Assembly: GCA_965284645.1 (NCBI GenBank)
Contig: OZ260106.1
Location: forward strand, 2,666,001-2,730,000
Length of the DNA stretch: 64,000 nt
Direction: 5' to 3'
DNA from: JAIBAJ01 sp965284645
GTDB lineage: Bacteria; Bacteroidota; Bacteroidia; JAIBAJ01
The translations under genes were made by a program, and so were the position numbers. Under the pieces are notes generated by a model, which saw nothing but the letters and a program-made list of their open reading frames with translations, was not told where the DNA came from and did no database searches. Positions 50,387-59,263 of the stretch are shown one piece after another (positions within the stretch are counted from its first letter, which is position 1; each line of letters begins with the position of its first letter).

Positions 50387-51103
50387 ATGAATCTTGATAT
50401 TCTTGCCTTTGGTGCCCATCCCGATGATGTAGAACTTGCAGCTGGGGCGACCCTTGCTAAACATGTTTCCCTTGGTTATAAAGTAGGTATAATTGACCTT
50501 ACACGAGGCGAGTTAGGAACCCGTGGAACACCTGAAATCAGGGACTTAGAGGCAATTGAAGCAGGAAATATTCTGGGGGTTTCGATTCGGGAAAACCTAT
50601 GCTTTAGGGATGGTTTTTTTCAAAATGACGAGTCCCATCAATTAAAAATTATTCAAAAAATTAGACAATATCGCCCCAAATTAGTTTTGGCCAATGCCTT
50701 GAACGACCGACATCCGGACCATGGAAAAGCAGGGAAATTGGTTTCCGATGCATGCTTTTTAGCGGGATTACGCCAAATAAAAACCCAATGGGAAGGGCAG
50801 GAGCAGGAAGCTTGGCGACCATCGAATGTGTTGCACTATATTCAATTTTATACGCTTACTCCCGATTTAATTTTGGATGTTTCAGGATTTATCGACCAGA
50901 AAGAAAAAAGCATTTGGGCCCATAAATCACAGTTTTATAATCCAAATTCGAACGAACCTGAAACCTTGATTGCGAAGAAAGGCTTTGTTGAATTAATGAC
51001 CTTACGTTCCAAAGATTTAGGGATTTCAATTGGAGCTGAATATGCCGAAGGGTTTAATAAAACGCGTTCGTTTGGAGTGAAAGATCTTTTTGATTTGGTT
51101 TAA
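50387..51103 (+). CDS. bshB1: Bacillithiol biosynthesis deacetylase BshB1
   Basis: A 238-aa zinc-dependent deacetylase of the LmbE/PIG-L family that converts GlcNAc-malate to GlcN-malate in bacillithiol synthesis. The zinc motif AHPDDVELAAGATLAKH and the second site RHPDHGKAGKLV, with TRGELGTRGTPEIRDLEA, match BshB1 closely. The TNT-like tail EYAEGFNKTRSFGVKDLF is characteristic. bshA and bshC are not in the window. The 3' end overlaps the vapC-like gene by four bases on the other strand. Confidence 0.93.
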   Translation: MNLDILAFGAHPDDVELAAGATLAKHVSLGYKVGIIDLTRGELGTRGTPEIRDLEAIEAGNILGVSIRENLCFRDGFFQNDESHQLKIIQKIRQYRPKLVLANALNDRHPDHGKAGKLVSDACFLAGLRQIKTQWEGQEQEAWRPSNVLHYIQFYTLTPDLILDVSGFIDQKEKSIWAHKSQFYNPNSNEPETLIAKKGFVELMTLRSKDLGISIGAEYAEGFNKTRSFGVKDLFDLV

Positions 51104-51504
51104 ATTTCCTCCCAATTCTCAACGATTAATCCAGTAATTCGGCTAAAGAATTCAGGCTGTCGTGTAATAAGCCTAAATTGGTTTTCGATGCAGATGGCCG
51201 AAATCAAAATGCTAATATCATCGAAAGGATTTTTTAAACTTTTGGCAGAAGAGTATAAACCAGCAGCAATTTCAATTGAATTGACAGTAAGCGGTATGAT
51301 GTTGTTGTAGCGTGAAAACTCCATGAAATCATTGAGTTGTTTCATAGCTTTATTGGCATTGAGATTTTCGATGATTTCGTCGTAAGACAATACACTGATA
51401 TTCAACCGTCCATTTTCGGCTAGGTAACGCTTCATTTGGTTTTCCACCTGTTTGTTTCCTTTGAGGTAAAGAAACAGGATATCGGTGTCGATTAAAGCTT
51501 GCAT
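51100..51504 (-). CDS. VapC-like PIN-domain toxin
   Basis: A 134-aa ribonuclease toxin of the PIN family. The start block MQALIDTDILFLYLKGN gives the first metal acidic residues (Asp6, Asp8). A central glutamate (SYDEIIENL) and the late block NPFDDISILISAICIEN supply the rest. It is one base downstream of the small antitoxin-like gene and is probably cotranslated with it. The likely activity is cutting a specific tRNA or rRNA when antitoxin is lost. Its 3' end overlaps bshB1 by four bases. Confidence 0.85.
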   Translation of the reverse strand: MQALIDTDILFLYLKGNKQVENQMKRYLAENGRLNISVLSYDEIIENLNANKAMKQLNDFMEFSRYNNIIPLTVNSIEIAAGLYSSAKSLKNPFDDISILISAICIENQFRLITRQPEFFSRITGLIVENWEEI

Positions 51505-51505
51505 A

Positions 51506-51730
51506 CTAAAGTTTCTTGGCTTTTCGATTGTTATAAATCTCTTTCAAAACGGCATTGAAAACCAAATCAGGTACTGTTTTCCAAACCCCGGCCAAAGCTA
51601 GGTTTCGTTCCTTGGATTTTTGTGCGTCGTCTTCTTCGTCCAAACCAAGCCAAATATAAAGTTGAAGGAGTTTTTCATTGTCTAATCCTTCAACCTTACG
51701 AATGATTCTTCTTTTGATAGAGGCATCCAT
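51506..51730 (-). CDS. Putative antitoxin (partner of the PIN toxin)
   Basis: A 74-aa protein, highly charged, with an N-terminal basic helix (DASIKRRIIRKVEGLDNEKLLQLYIWLGL) and an acidic EEDDAQKSKERN segment. No DNA-binding family is certain. Its position one base before the PIN gene and its size make it the antitoxin. It starts eight bases after the SDR stop codon, so it is likely transcribed from the SDR promoter. Confidence 0.7.
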   Translation of the reverse strand: MDASIKRRIIRKVEGLDNEKLLQLYIWLGLDEEDDAQKSKERNLALAGVWKTVPDLVFNAVLKEIYNNRKAKKL

Positions 51731-51738
51731 TCTTTATG

Positions 51739-52560
51739 TTATTTAAAGGGTGAATCCACTTCTTTTGCAATGGCTTTATAAACCAATTGGTCTACCCATT
51801 TGGGAAGGAATTTATTCAAAAATACCAATAATTTTCCTTGAAAAGTCAAAACCAAGCGGTGTTTACGACTTTCTACCGCATTGAAAATGGCCAAAGCTAC
51901 TTCCTCAGAACTCATCAGTTTGCCTTCATCCAAAGGCGTTTCGCGTTGGGGCTTCCCATCGGCAGCGAGTGCCACATTGCGTATGTTGGAGGCCGTGTAA
52001 CCAGGACAAGCTATGAGCACATGTAAACCTGTTTTGATATTTTCGATACGGAGCGATTCCAAGAATCCTTGCATAGCAAATTTTGATGCCGAATATCCAG
52101 TTCGACCCGGTAAACCTTTGTAACCAGCTACAGAGGATACACCCACTACCGATCCTTTGGTTTTTAGCAAATAGGGTAGAGCGAACTTGGTGCAAAAAAC
52201 GGTTCCCCAAAAGTTGATATCCATCATTTGTTTGATAACGGAAAGATCGGTTTGGTTAAAAACAGCCCGCATACTCATTCCTGCATTGTTGATTAAGATA
52301 TCGATTCGTCCAAATTTTGCTATTGTTTCTTCGATCAACACCTTACAATCCTCTTCCTTGGCTACATCGCCTTGTATTAGCAAAACCTCATTACCGAATT
52401 TCTTTAGTTCGATTTGGGTAGCTTGCAAGGCATCCAACCTTCGCCCGTTTATAACCACATTGTATTTTTCCTCAGAATATTTTTCAGCCAATGCTTTACC
52501 TATACCACTGCTGGCACCGGTAATAATTACTGTTTTGGGTTGTTGAATATTTACTTTCAT
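51739..52560 (-). CDS. Short-chain dehydrogenase/reductase
   Basis: A 273-aa NAD(P)-dependent oxidoreductase of the classical SDR family. The cofactor motif is TGASSGIG (residues 14-21), the structural motif LINNAGMS, and the catalytic site YSASK with upstream Ser in GVSSVAGYKG. NGRR at the end of strand 2 suggests NADP(H) preference. A hydrophobic C-terminus (LVLTFQGKLLVFLNKFLPKW) may associate with membrane. The substrate is unknown. A TACCTTCG promoter-like box is ten bases upstream, and the toxin-antitoxin genes follow at once. Confidence 0.9.
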   Translation of the reverse strand: MKVNIQQPKTVIITGASSGIGKALAEKYSEEKYNVVINGRRLDALQATQIELKKFGNEVLLIQGDVAKEEDCKVLIEETIAKFGRIDILINNAGMSMRAVFNQTDLSVIKQMMDINFWGTVFCTKFALPYLLKTKGSVVGVSSVAGYKGLPGRTGYSASKFAMQGFLESLRIENIKTGLHVLIACPGYTASNIRNVALAADGKPQRETPLDEGKLMSSEEVALAIFNAVESRKHRLVLTFQGKLLVFLNKFLPKWVDQLVYKAIAKEVDSPFK

Positions 52561-52569
52561 TTTCTAGGG

Positions 52570-52577
52570 CGAAGGTA
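52570..52577 (-). promoter_or_regulatory. -7 promoter box TACCTTCG for the SDR/vapBC unit
   Basis: TAnnTTCG box on the minus strand; the predicted leader is about five bases. Confidence 0.5.
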
Positions 52578-52744
52578 AGGATTACCTCTCAGTTAGCAAT
52601 TGATAGTTCACATTGAATTCATGCAAATTGAGATATAAACAGGTGGAAATAGATCAATAATTTTACAAGGCTTAACAATTTTTTATCGATTGGGCATAAC
52701 CTATACTAGGCTCCTTGCGTTTCTATTCAAAAAATTGAAGTACC

Positions 52745-53458
52745 ATGGCCGATTTGAATAAAAACTGGTTAACTGAAAAGTACATTGATTTTGAATACAA
52801 AAAGTATGTACTGTTGGCTTGGCTCCAAGAGGTTAACAATAACTTCCAAGACCAAAAACTTTACCCTTTTCTTGCCCAATTGATTGAACACTACCGTGAA
52901 TTGGTGCATTTGCGCAACGATCGCTCTGCCTTTCTGAGCAAACTTCCAAAACAATTAAAGGGAATAGACCTCAAGCATTTGGAACTTGAGTTTGAAGCTC
53001 AAATAGATGGTGGACAGGATTTACTAAAAGAGTTAGAAGAGATACTTCATTATTCCATTGAGCAAATGGAAACTACCCTGAAAAATGGAAAAATGCTGTA
53101 TGAGGAAATTGAATCCCACCTTCATCTTGAATCTGTTGGTATCCAACCGGTACAAAATTCATTTGGGTATTTGATGTTATCCAAAGCGAATTCAAGCGAA
53201 ACCAAGGTGTATGAGTACCAAGTTTCTTTTTTTGAACAAGCGGCCGATACCTATCGTGGGTTGAATACCAATTATATAGCCTCGTATACCCGAAGCATTA
53301 CCTACACACCCGAACGGATAAAGGCTGAATTGCTGAAACGAACCACTTTTTTCTATCCACCTGCTACCTACCTAATCGAATCAGATCGGGATATTCCATT
53401 TGAGGAGACCTTTTTTCCGATTGCAAGGCGGATGATGATGCGCAAAATTTCAAGCTAA
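52745..53458 (+). CDS. Conserved hypothetical protein, function unknown
   Basis: A 237-aa cytoplasmic protein that I do not recognise. The N-terminal 110 residues are helical and charged (YKKYVLLAWLQEVNNNFQDQ, LKHLELEFEAQIDGGQDLLK). A middle coiled-coil-like segment (EEILHYSIEQMETTLKNGKM) is followed by a C-terminal beta-rich part (FGYLMLSKANSSETKVYEYQ, RSITYTPERIKAELL). There is no signal peptide or catalytic motif. It ends one base before the convergent carB gene. Confidence 0.6.
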   Translation: MADLNKNWLTEKYIDFEYKKYVLLAWLQEVNNNFQDQKLYPFLAQLIEHYRELVHLRNDRSAFLSKLPKQLKGIDLKHLELEFEAQIDGGQDLLKELEEILHYSIEQMETTLKNGKMLYEEIESHLHLESVGIQPVQNSFGYLMLSKANSSETKVYEYQVSFFEQAADTYRGLNTNYIASYTRSITYTPERIKAELLKRTTFFYPPATYLIESDRDIPFEETFFPIARRMMMRKISS

Positions 53459-56272
53459 TTAACGGCTCAAATAAAGGTTGCGCTCCGAATAAATATTCAA
53501 AAAATATTCGTCGGTTAAATCGTCGATGAAGTAAATGCCTTCGCCGGTGGATTTCATTTCTGGTCCTAGTTCCTTATTGATATCAGGGAATTTCTCGTAC
53601 GAAAACACTGGAATCTTTATAGCATACCCTTTTTTCCTTGGGTTGAATTGGAAATCCTTCACCCGCTTTTCTCTCAGCATAACTTTTGTCGCATAGTTGA
53701 CATAAGGTTCATCGTAAGCTTTGGCAATAAAAGGAACGGTTCTACTGGCTCTCGGATTGGCTTCAATCACATAAACTTTTTCATCTTTGATGGCAAATTG
53801 GATATTTATTAATCCAACGGTTTTTAGCGCAACAGCGATTTTCTTTGTGTATTCTTCGATTTGGGAAATTACTTTTTCACTCAAATCGAAAGGAGGTAGA
53901 ACCGCATAACTATCGCCACTATGAATACCGGCGGGTTCAATATGTTCCATTACCCCAATGATATATACATCCTCTCCATCACAAATGGCATCGGCCTCCG
54001 CTTCAATGGCTCTTTCTAGAAAATGGTCAAGCAATACATTGTTGTCTGGAATATCTTTTAGAATATTTACCACATGTTGTTCCAACTCGGCATTGTTGAT
54101 AACGATTTTCATGCTTTGTCCACCTAAAACGTATGAAGGTCTTACCAACAATGGATAACCTAAATCTTGGGCAAGCTCTAAGGCTTGTTCTGCATTTTTT
54201 ATAACCCCGAACTTAGGATAAGGTATATCCAAATTCCTTAATAAGGTAGAAAAACTGCCGCGGTCTTCTGCCAAATCCAATGATTTATAGTCTGTCCCAA
54301 GAATTTTAATTCCGTACCGATGTAGTTTTTCGGCCAATTTTAAGGCGGTTTGTCCTCCTAATTGAACAATAACACCTTCCGGTTTCTCATGAAGAATGAT
54401 ATCGTAAATATGTTCCCAGAAAACGGGTTCGAAATAGAGTTTGTCGGCAATATCAAAATCAGTTGAAACAGTTTCGGGGTTGCAATTGATCATGATGGTT
54501 TCATAACCGCATTCTTTGGCTGCCAAAACACCGTGCACACAGGAATAATCAAATTCGATACCTTGTCCAATTCGGTTTGGACCACTGCCCAAAACAATAA
54601 TTTTCTTTTTATCGGAAGCGATACTTTCGTTTTCTAAATCAAAAGTGGAATAATAATAGGGTGTTTGGGCTTCAAACTCTGCAGCACAAGTGTCTACTAA
54701 TTTATATACCCGTTTTATTCCAAATTCTTGGCGTTTTGAATAAACTTCACTTTCCAAACACCGCAATAAATGCGCTATCTGTCTGTCAGCAAATCCTTTT
54801 TTCTTGGCTTCTAAAAGCAGTTCTTTTGGCACTGTCCCTAAGTGAAAGCGCTCCATTTCCTTTTCAGTCTGTACAAGGTCTTCGATTTGTTGCAAAAACC
54901 AAGGATCTATTTTGGTTAGGTTATGGATAGTTTTATTTGGAATACCTAAAATCATGGCGTCCCGAATATGCCAAATCCTGTTCCAACTAGGATTTTTCAA
55001 ACTATCCAATAAGCGGGTTTGGTCTCTCAAATCTTTTCCATCGGCACCCAAGCCGTTTCTTTTAATTTCCAAACTTTGACAGGCCTTTTGTAAGGCTTCT
55101 TGGAAATTCCTTCCGATAGCCATAACCTCACCAACGCTTTTCATTTGTAATCCTAAACGCATATCTGTGCCTTTGAATTTATCAAAATTCCAACGCGGTA
55201 TTTTTACGATTACATAATCTAAAGTAGGTTCAAAAAAGGCAGAGGTTGTTTTGGTAATCTGGTTCTTTAATTCGTCGAGGGTATAGCCAATGGCTAGTTT
55301 GGCTGCAATTTTTGCAATAGGATAACCCGTAGCCTTGGACGAAAGAGCGGATGATCTAGAAACCCTTGGATTGATTTCGATTGCGATTATCGCTTCAGTT
55401 TCAGGATCTACCGCAAATTGCACATTGCATCCACCGGCAAAATTACCAATGTTGCGCATCATTTTTATGGCCAAATCCCTCATCCGTTGAAAGGTGGTAT
55501 CGCTTAGGGTCATAACCGGCGCAACCGTTATACTATCTCCGGTATGGATTCCCATAGGATCGAAATTCTCAATGGAACAGATTATCGTAACATTGTCATT
55601 GGCATCACGCAACAGCTCTAGCTCGTATTCTTTCCATCCCAGGACTGCTTTATCGATTTGAACCTCATGAATAGGGGAGGCATGCAATCCTCTTGTTAAA
55701 GCAGCATCGAATTCTTCTCGTGTATGCACAAAGGCGGCACCCGTTCCTCCTAAGGTATAGGAAGGACGAATAACTAAAGGGAAACCAATTTCTTGAGCAA
55801 TCTCTTTTCCTTCTAAAAAGGAGTTGGCAATTTTGCTCGGAGCAACGCCTACACCAATCTTGTACATAAGGTTGCGGAAGGCTTCTCTGTTTTCGCAGGT
55901 TTCAATGGCTTGGATATCCACGCCTATCATTTTTACACCATGCTTTTTCCATAAACCTATTTCTTCACATTTAATGGCCAAATTCAGTGCAGTTTGGCCT
56001 CCCATAGTGGGCAAAACAGCATCTATTTTATGCTCGTTAAGTATTTTGGAAATAGATCCAGGTGTCAGAGGCAAAAGGTAAACATGATCGGCAGTTACCT
56101 TATCGGTCATAATGGTGGCCGGATTGCTGTTGATCAATACTACTTTGATTCCTTCCTCCCTTAATGATCGGGCAGCTTGGCTTCCACTGTAATCAAATTC
56201 GCAGGCCTGTCCAATAATGATGGGGCCGCTTCCTATTATTAATACGCTTTCAATGGATTGGTTCTTTGGCAT
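53459..56272 (-). CDS. carB: Carbamoyl-phosphate synthase large subunit, without MGS domain
   Basis: A 937-aa enzyme that makes carbamoyl phosphate from bicarbonate, ATP and glutamine-derived ammonia for arginine and pyrimidine synthesis. It has both ATP-grasp halves (IGSGPIIIGQACEFDYSG and LGSGPNRIGQGIEFDYSCVHG) and the oligomerisation segment. It ends LGPEMKSTGEGIYFIDDLTD...ERNLYLSR, exactly where the C-terminal allosteric MGS domain would begin in the E. coli enzyme (~1,070 aa). ATG 56272 (MPKNQSIESVL) is chosen because the promoter box at 56295-56302 lies between it and the farther in-frame ATG. carA is not adjacent. Confidence 0.92.
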   Translation of the reverse strand: MPKNQSIESVLIIGSGPIIIGQACEFDYSGSQAARSLREEGIKVVLINSNPATIMTDKVTADHVYLLPLTPGSISKILNEHKIDAVLPTMGGQTALNLAIKCEEIGLWKKHGVKMIGVDIQAIETCENREAFRNLMYKIGVGVAPSKIANSFLEGKEIAQEIGFPLVIRPSYTLGGTGAAFVHTREEFDAALTRGLHASPIHEVQIDKAVLGWKEYELELLRDANDNVTIICSIENFDPMGIHTGDSITVAPVMTLSDTTFQRMRDLAIKMMRNIGNFAGGCNVQFAVDPETEAIIAIEINPRVSRSSALSSKATGYPIAKIAAKLAIGYTLDELKNQITKTTSAFFEPTLDYVIVKIPRWNFDKFKGTDMRLGLQMKSVGEVMAIGRNFQEALQKACQSLEIKRNGLGADGKDLRDQTRLLDSLKNPSWNRIWHIRDAMILGIPNKTIHNLTKIDPWFLQQIEDLVQTEKEMERFHLGTVPKELLLEAKKKGFADRQIAHLLRCLESEVYSKRQEFGIKRVYKLVDTCAAEFEAQTPYYYSTFDLENESIASDKKKIIVLGSGPNRIGQGIEFDYSCVHGVLAAKECGYETIMINCNPETVSTDFDIADKLYFEPVFWEHIYDIILHEKPEGVIVQLGGQTALKLAEKLHRYGIKILGTDYKSLDLAEDRGSFSTLLRNLDIPYPKFGVIKNAEQALELAQDLGYPLLVRPSYVLGGQSMKIVINNAELEQHVVNILKDIPDNNVLLDHFLERAIEAEADAICDGEDVYIIGVMEHIEPAGIHSGDSYAVLPPFDLSEKVISQIEEYTKKIAVALKTVGLINIQFAIKDEKVYVIEANPRASRTVPFIAKAYDEPYVNYATKVMLREKRVKDFQFNPRKKGYAIKIPVFSYEKFPDINKELGPEMKSTGEGIYFIDDLTDEYFLNIYSERNLYLSR

Positions 56273-56294
56273 GGTCCGAATTAAATTCGGGTGA

Positions 56295-56302
56295 CAAAGG
56301 TA
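56295..56302 (-). promoter_or_regulatory. -7 promoter box TACCTTTG for carB
   Basis: Exact TAnnTTTG match; it gives a leader of about 18 bases and excludes an upstream start. Confidence 0.55.
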
Positions 56303-56476
56303 AGCCCTCCATTCCTCGGCCTTGTAAGAGTTATTAGTATTTATTGACAATTTATAACCATAGCAAAACCTTGTCGTTAAATCCATCATGAAGTTTAAAC
56401 TTTCATGAAATCTGTTCATATTTTACAGCCTAACCCCATTTTCTATAAATTTACCCAAGAATAGAACCCCTTTCCT

Positions 56477-57532
56477 ATGACAGTTGTTGATCTAGATGAA
56501 AAAATCTATTGGAGCGATGCCATCGAAAACCATTTGTCGCAATGGATCCAACAACGCAATTACTCTGATGTTTTTGTGTTGATGGATGAAAACTCCTATC
56601 GTCATTGTTCCCAATTTTTTAAACAGTTTATCAATGAAGACCACACCTTTGTTATTCCATCGGGCGAACAAAGCAAATCCTTAGCCACCTGTAATTTTAT
56701 TTGGGAAAAGCTTCTTCACGCCAAAGCTGATAACCATGCCTTACTCGTAAATATAGGTGGTGGTATGATTACAGATTTGGGTGGATTCTGCGCCTCTGTA
56801 TATAAACGCGGAATTGATTATGTGAATATTCCTACCACCCTGCTCGCCTTTATCGATGCATCCGTTGGCGGTAAAACGGCCATTGACTTCGAAGGAGTAA
56901 AGAATGCTATCGGGAGTTTTTCTAAACCAGAGGCTACCATTCTCTTCCCTGGTTTTTTGAATTCATTACCCGAAAGGCAATTAAAATCAGGATTTGCCGA
57001 GATGTTGAAACATGCCTTGTTGACCGGAGGCGAAATTTACGAAAGGCTTTTTCATCCTGAATTTTTCTTTAGTTTGATAAATGGAAAGGATATAGTTAGT
57101 TCTATCCGATTTAAATCTTCCATAGTTAAAGCTGATTTTATGGAAAAGGGCCTACGTCGACAGTTAAACCTCGGACATAGCCTTGGTCATGCGTTTGAAT
57201 CCTTTTTCATTGAAAAAAATAAACCAATGTTGCATGGCGAAGCCGTTGCAGCCGGACTCCTAGCCGAAGCCTATATTTCTACCCTTCACGAAGCTTTAGA
57301 TCCGGTTTATCTGGATATTTTGGTTCCAGCTCTCAAGCATTTATTCAATTGGCAACCAATCCGATCGGATGAAGTTCCTAAAGTGCTTTCTTACCTCTCC
57401 CAAGACAAGAAAAATAGTCACTCTTCCTTACAGTTTGTCCTAATCCGTAAACCAGGAGAATGGTTTGTTTCTTCCATGGTAAAACCTGTGGAAATTGAAA
57501 AGGCAATTGAGTGGATGAATAAACTTAATTAA
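56477..57532 (+). CDS. aroB: 3-dehydroquinate synthase
   Basis: A 351-aa NAD+- and metal-dependent enzyme of the shikimate pathway that turns DAHP into 3-dehydroquinate. The NAD loop is FVIPSGEQSKSLATC, then the GGGMITDLGGFCASVYKRGIDYVNIPTTLL core. Metal ligands lie in GFAEMLKHALL, NLGHSLGHAFE and LHGEAVAAG. Length is typical. The stop codon and the next ATG are one base apart, so aroB and the dehydrogenase form an operon, an unusual functional pairing. Confidence 0.95.
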   Translation: MTVVDLDEKIYWSDAIENHLSQWIQQRNYSDVFVLMDENSYRHCSQFFKQFINEDHTFVIPSGEQSKSLATCNFIWEKLLHAKADNHALLVNIGGGMITDLGGFCASVYKRGIDYVNIPTTLLAFIDASVGGKTAIDFEGVKNAIGSFSKPEATILFPGFLNSLPERQLKSGFAEMLKHALLTGGEIYERLFHPEFFFSLINGKDIVSSIRFKSSIVKADFMEKGLRRQLNLGHSLGHAFESFFIEKNKPMLHGEAVAAGLLAEAYISTLHEALDPVYLDILVPALKHLFNWQPIRSDEVPKVLSYLSQDKKNSHSSLQFVLIRKPGEWFVSSMVKPVEIEKAIEWMNKLN

Positions 57533-57533
57533 A

Positions 57534-58982
57534 ATGATTGAATCGTTTTTGGAGGGGAAGGTTTTTGTTGGTGGCAAATGGGAAGTGTCTGTTTCAGGAG
57601 ATTTTTTCAACGTTCTTAATCCCGCTGATGGCAGTGTGGTTGGAACGGTAGCGGATTGTTCATTGCAACAAACCGATGTAGCCATCCTCGCTGCAAATGC
57701 AGCTATTTTGGAATGGAAAAGGAAATCTGGCAAACAGCGCTCCTTGGTTCTGCGTAAATGGTTTGATCTGGTTATAGCTCACCAACAAGAATTGGCACAG
57801 CTTTTAACCAAAGAACAAGGTAAACCTATAGCAGAAGCAGAGGCTGAAATACGATATGCTGCCAGTTTTATCGAATGGTTTGCCGAAGAAGCGAAACGAG
57901 TTTATGGTGATGTGATGCAGCATCCCTTGCCAACCCATCGCATCCTTACTATCAAACAGCCTATCGGAGTCGTAGCTGCTATTACTCCTTGGAATTTTCC
58001 AGCTGCCATGGTAACACGGAAATTGGCTCCAGCTTTGGCTGCCGGCTGCACGGTAGTGTTGAAACCAAGCCAACATACACCCCTTACCGCATTAGCCTTG
58101 GGTGAATTAGCCCGACAAGCTGGATTGAACCAAGGTGAATTAAATATTGTTACTTCTTCCAAATCTTCAGCCATAGGGGCCAAACTTTGCAACGATACCC
58201 GAATCAAAAAAATTTCTTTTACTGGAAGCACCGAAGTTGGAAAACAATTGATGGCGCATTCGGCATCCACCTTAAAAAAACTGTCTTTGGAATTGGGTGG
58301 AAATGCACCTTTTATCGTATTTGAAGATGCAGATTTGGACAAAGCCGTGCAAGGAGCCATCACTAGTAAATACCGAAATGCCGGACAAACCTGTGTTTGC
58401 ACCAATCGGTTTTTGGTTCAACGAAAACTGGCCTCATCCTTCGCTACCTTGTTGGCCAAAGAAAGCGCTGCCTTGAAAATTGGAAATGGCTTGGAACCTG
58501 GTGTTCAAATCGGACCATTAATCAATGCTGGAGCAGTAAAAAAGGTCGAAGCCTTGGTAGCTGATGCTGTGGGTAAAGGTGCCCAAATTCTTTTTGAGGG
58601 AGAAAATACGGCGCCCCACGCTTTGTTTTTTCAACCTATGGTTATTACCCACGCCGATGAATCCATGCTCTTGTCGAAAGAAGAGATTTTTGGTCCGGTT
58701 AGCGTCATCTACACTTTTGATACCGAGGAAGAGGCTATACAAATGGCAAATAATACGCCTTTTGGTTTGGCAGCCTATGTTTATACTTCGGATTTAAACC
58801 GCTTTTGGCGAGTTTCAGAAGCATTGGATTATGGTATGGTAGGTATCAACGAAGGACTGATTTCCAACGAAGTAGGGCCCTTTGGCGGAGTGAAAGAAAG
58901 TGGTTTTGGTCGCGAAGGTAGTAAATATGGAATAGAGGAATATTTGGTCCTGAAATACCTGTGCTTGGGAGTAGGGGAGTAG
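57534..58982 (+). CDS. gabD: NAD(P)-dependent succinate-semialdehyde dehydrogenase-like
   Basis: A 482-aa aldehyde dehydrogenase. The cofactor region is ITPWNFPAAMVTRKLAPALAAGC. FTGSTEVGK carries the glycine-rich loop, ELGGNAPFIVF the general-base Glu, and AGQTCVCTNR the catalytic Cys. The sequence resembles GabD-type succinate-semialdehyde dehydrogenases best, though other semialdehydes are possible. It is expressed with aroB one base upstream. It is followed by a 700-bp repeat region. Confidence 0.85.
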   Translation: MIESFLEGKVFVGGKWEVSVSGDFFNVLNPADGSVVGTVADCSLQQTDVAILAANAAILEWKRKSGKQRSLVLRKWFDLVIAHQQELAQLLTKEQGKPIAEAEAEIRYAASFIEWFAEEAKRVYGDVMQHPLPTHRILTIKQPIGVVAAITPWNFPAAMVTRKLAPALAAGCTVVLKPSQHTPLTALALGELARQAGLNQGELNIVTSSKSSAIGAKLCNDTRIKKISFTGSTEVGKQLMAHSASTLKKLSLELGGNAPFIVFEDADLDKAVQGAITSKYRNAGQTCVCTNRFLVQRKLASSFATLLAKESAALKIGNGLEPGVQIGPLINAGAVKKVEALVADAVGKGAQILFEGENTAPHALFFQPMVITHADESMLLSKEEIFGPVSVIYTFDTEEEAIQMANNTPFGLAAYVYTSDLNRFWRVSEALDYGMVGINEGLISNEVGPFGGVKESGFGREGSKYGIEEYLVLKYLCLGVGE

Positions 58983-59111
58983 CCATGATGTAAGGCCCAC
59001 TATGTAATTCAAATTGATCATTTGCTGAATTTTTGTCTCTGACCAATGTAGTTTACCAAAATTTGGATAGGCGAATACTTAATTCTATTTGATTTTGATA
59101 ATTAGAATTTG

Positions 59112-59263
59112 GCGGGCCCCCAACCGCCCAAAAACATTCTACCTTTTTTTACTATTCGCAAGGGCGGTTGGGTCAGGCTTTCGCTAATACTCCTCAGCCT
59201 GCTCCCCGCCGAAGGCGTTCGGGGGGAGCAGGCTTGCGGGGTATCACGCTCTATCCTTGCCCG
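59112..59263 (-). repeat. Intergenic repeat family A, copy A9
   Basis: Reverse-oriented copy closest to A2. Hairpin 2 arms are CCCAACCGCC and GGCGGTTGGG; hairpin 1 is GCCTGCTCCCC with GGGGAGCAGGC. A conserved ~60-bp extension follows to about 59320 and runs to within a few bases of copy B6. Confidence 0.85.

Noticed and set aside
56272..56419. Longer CarB start at 56419
   Set aside because: The extra 49 codons lie across the promoter box at 56295-56302 and are not like any CarB N-terminus.
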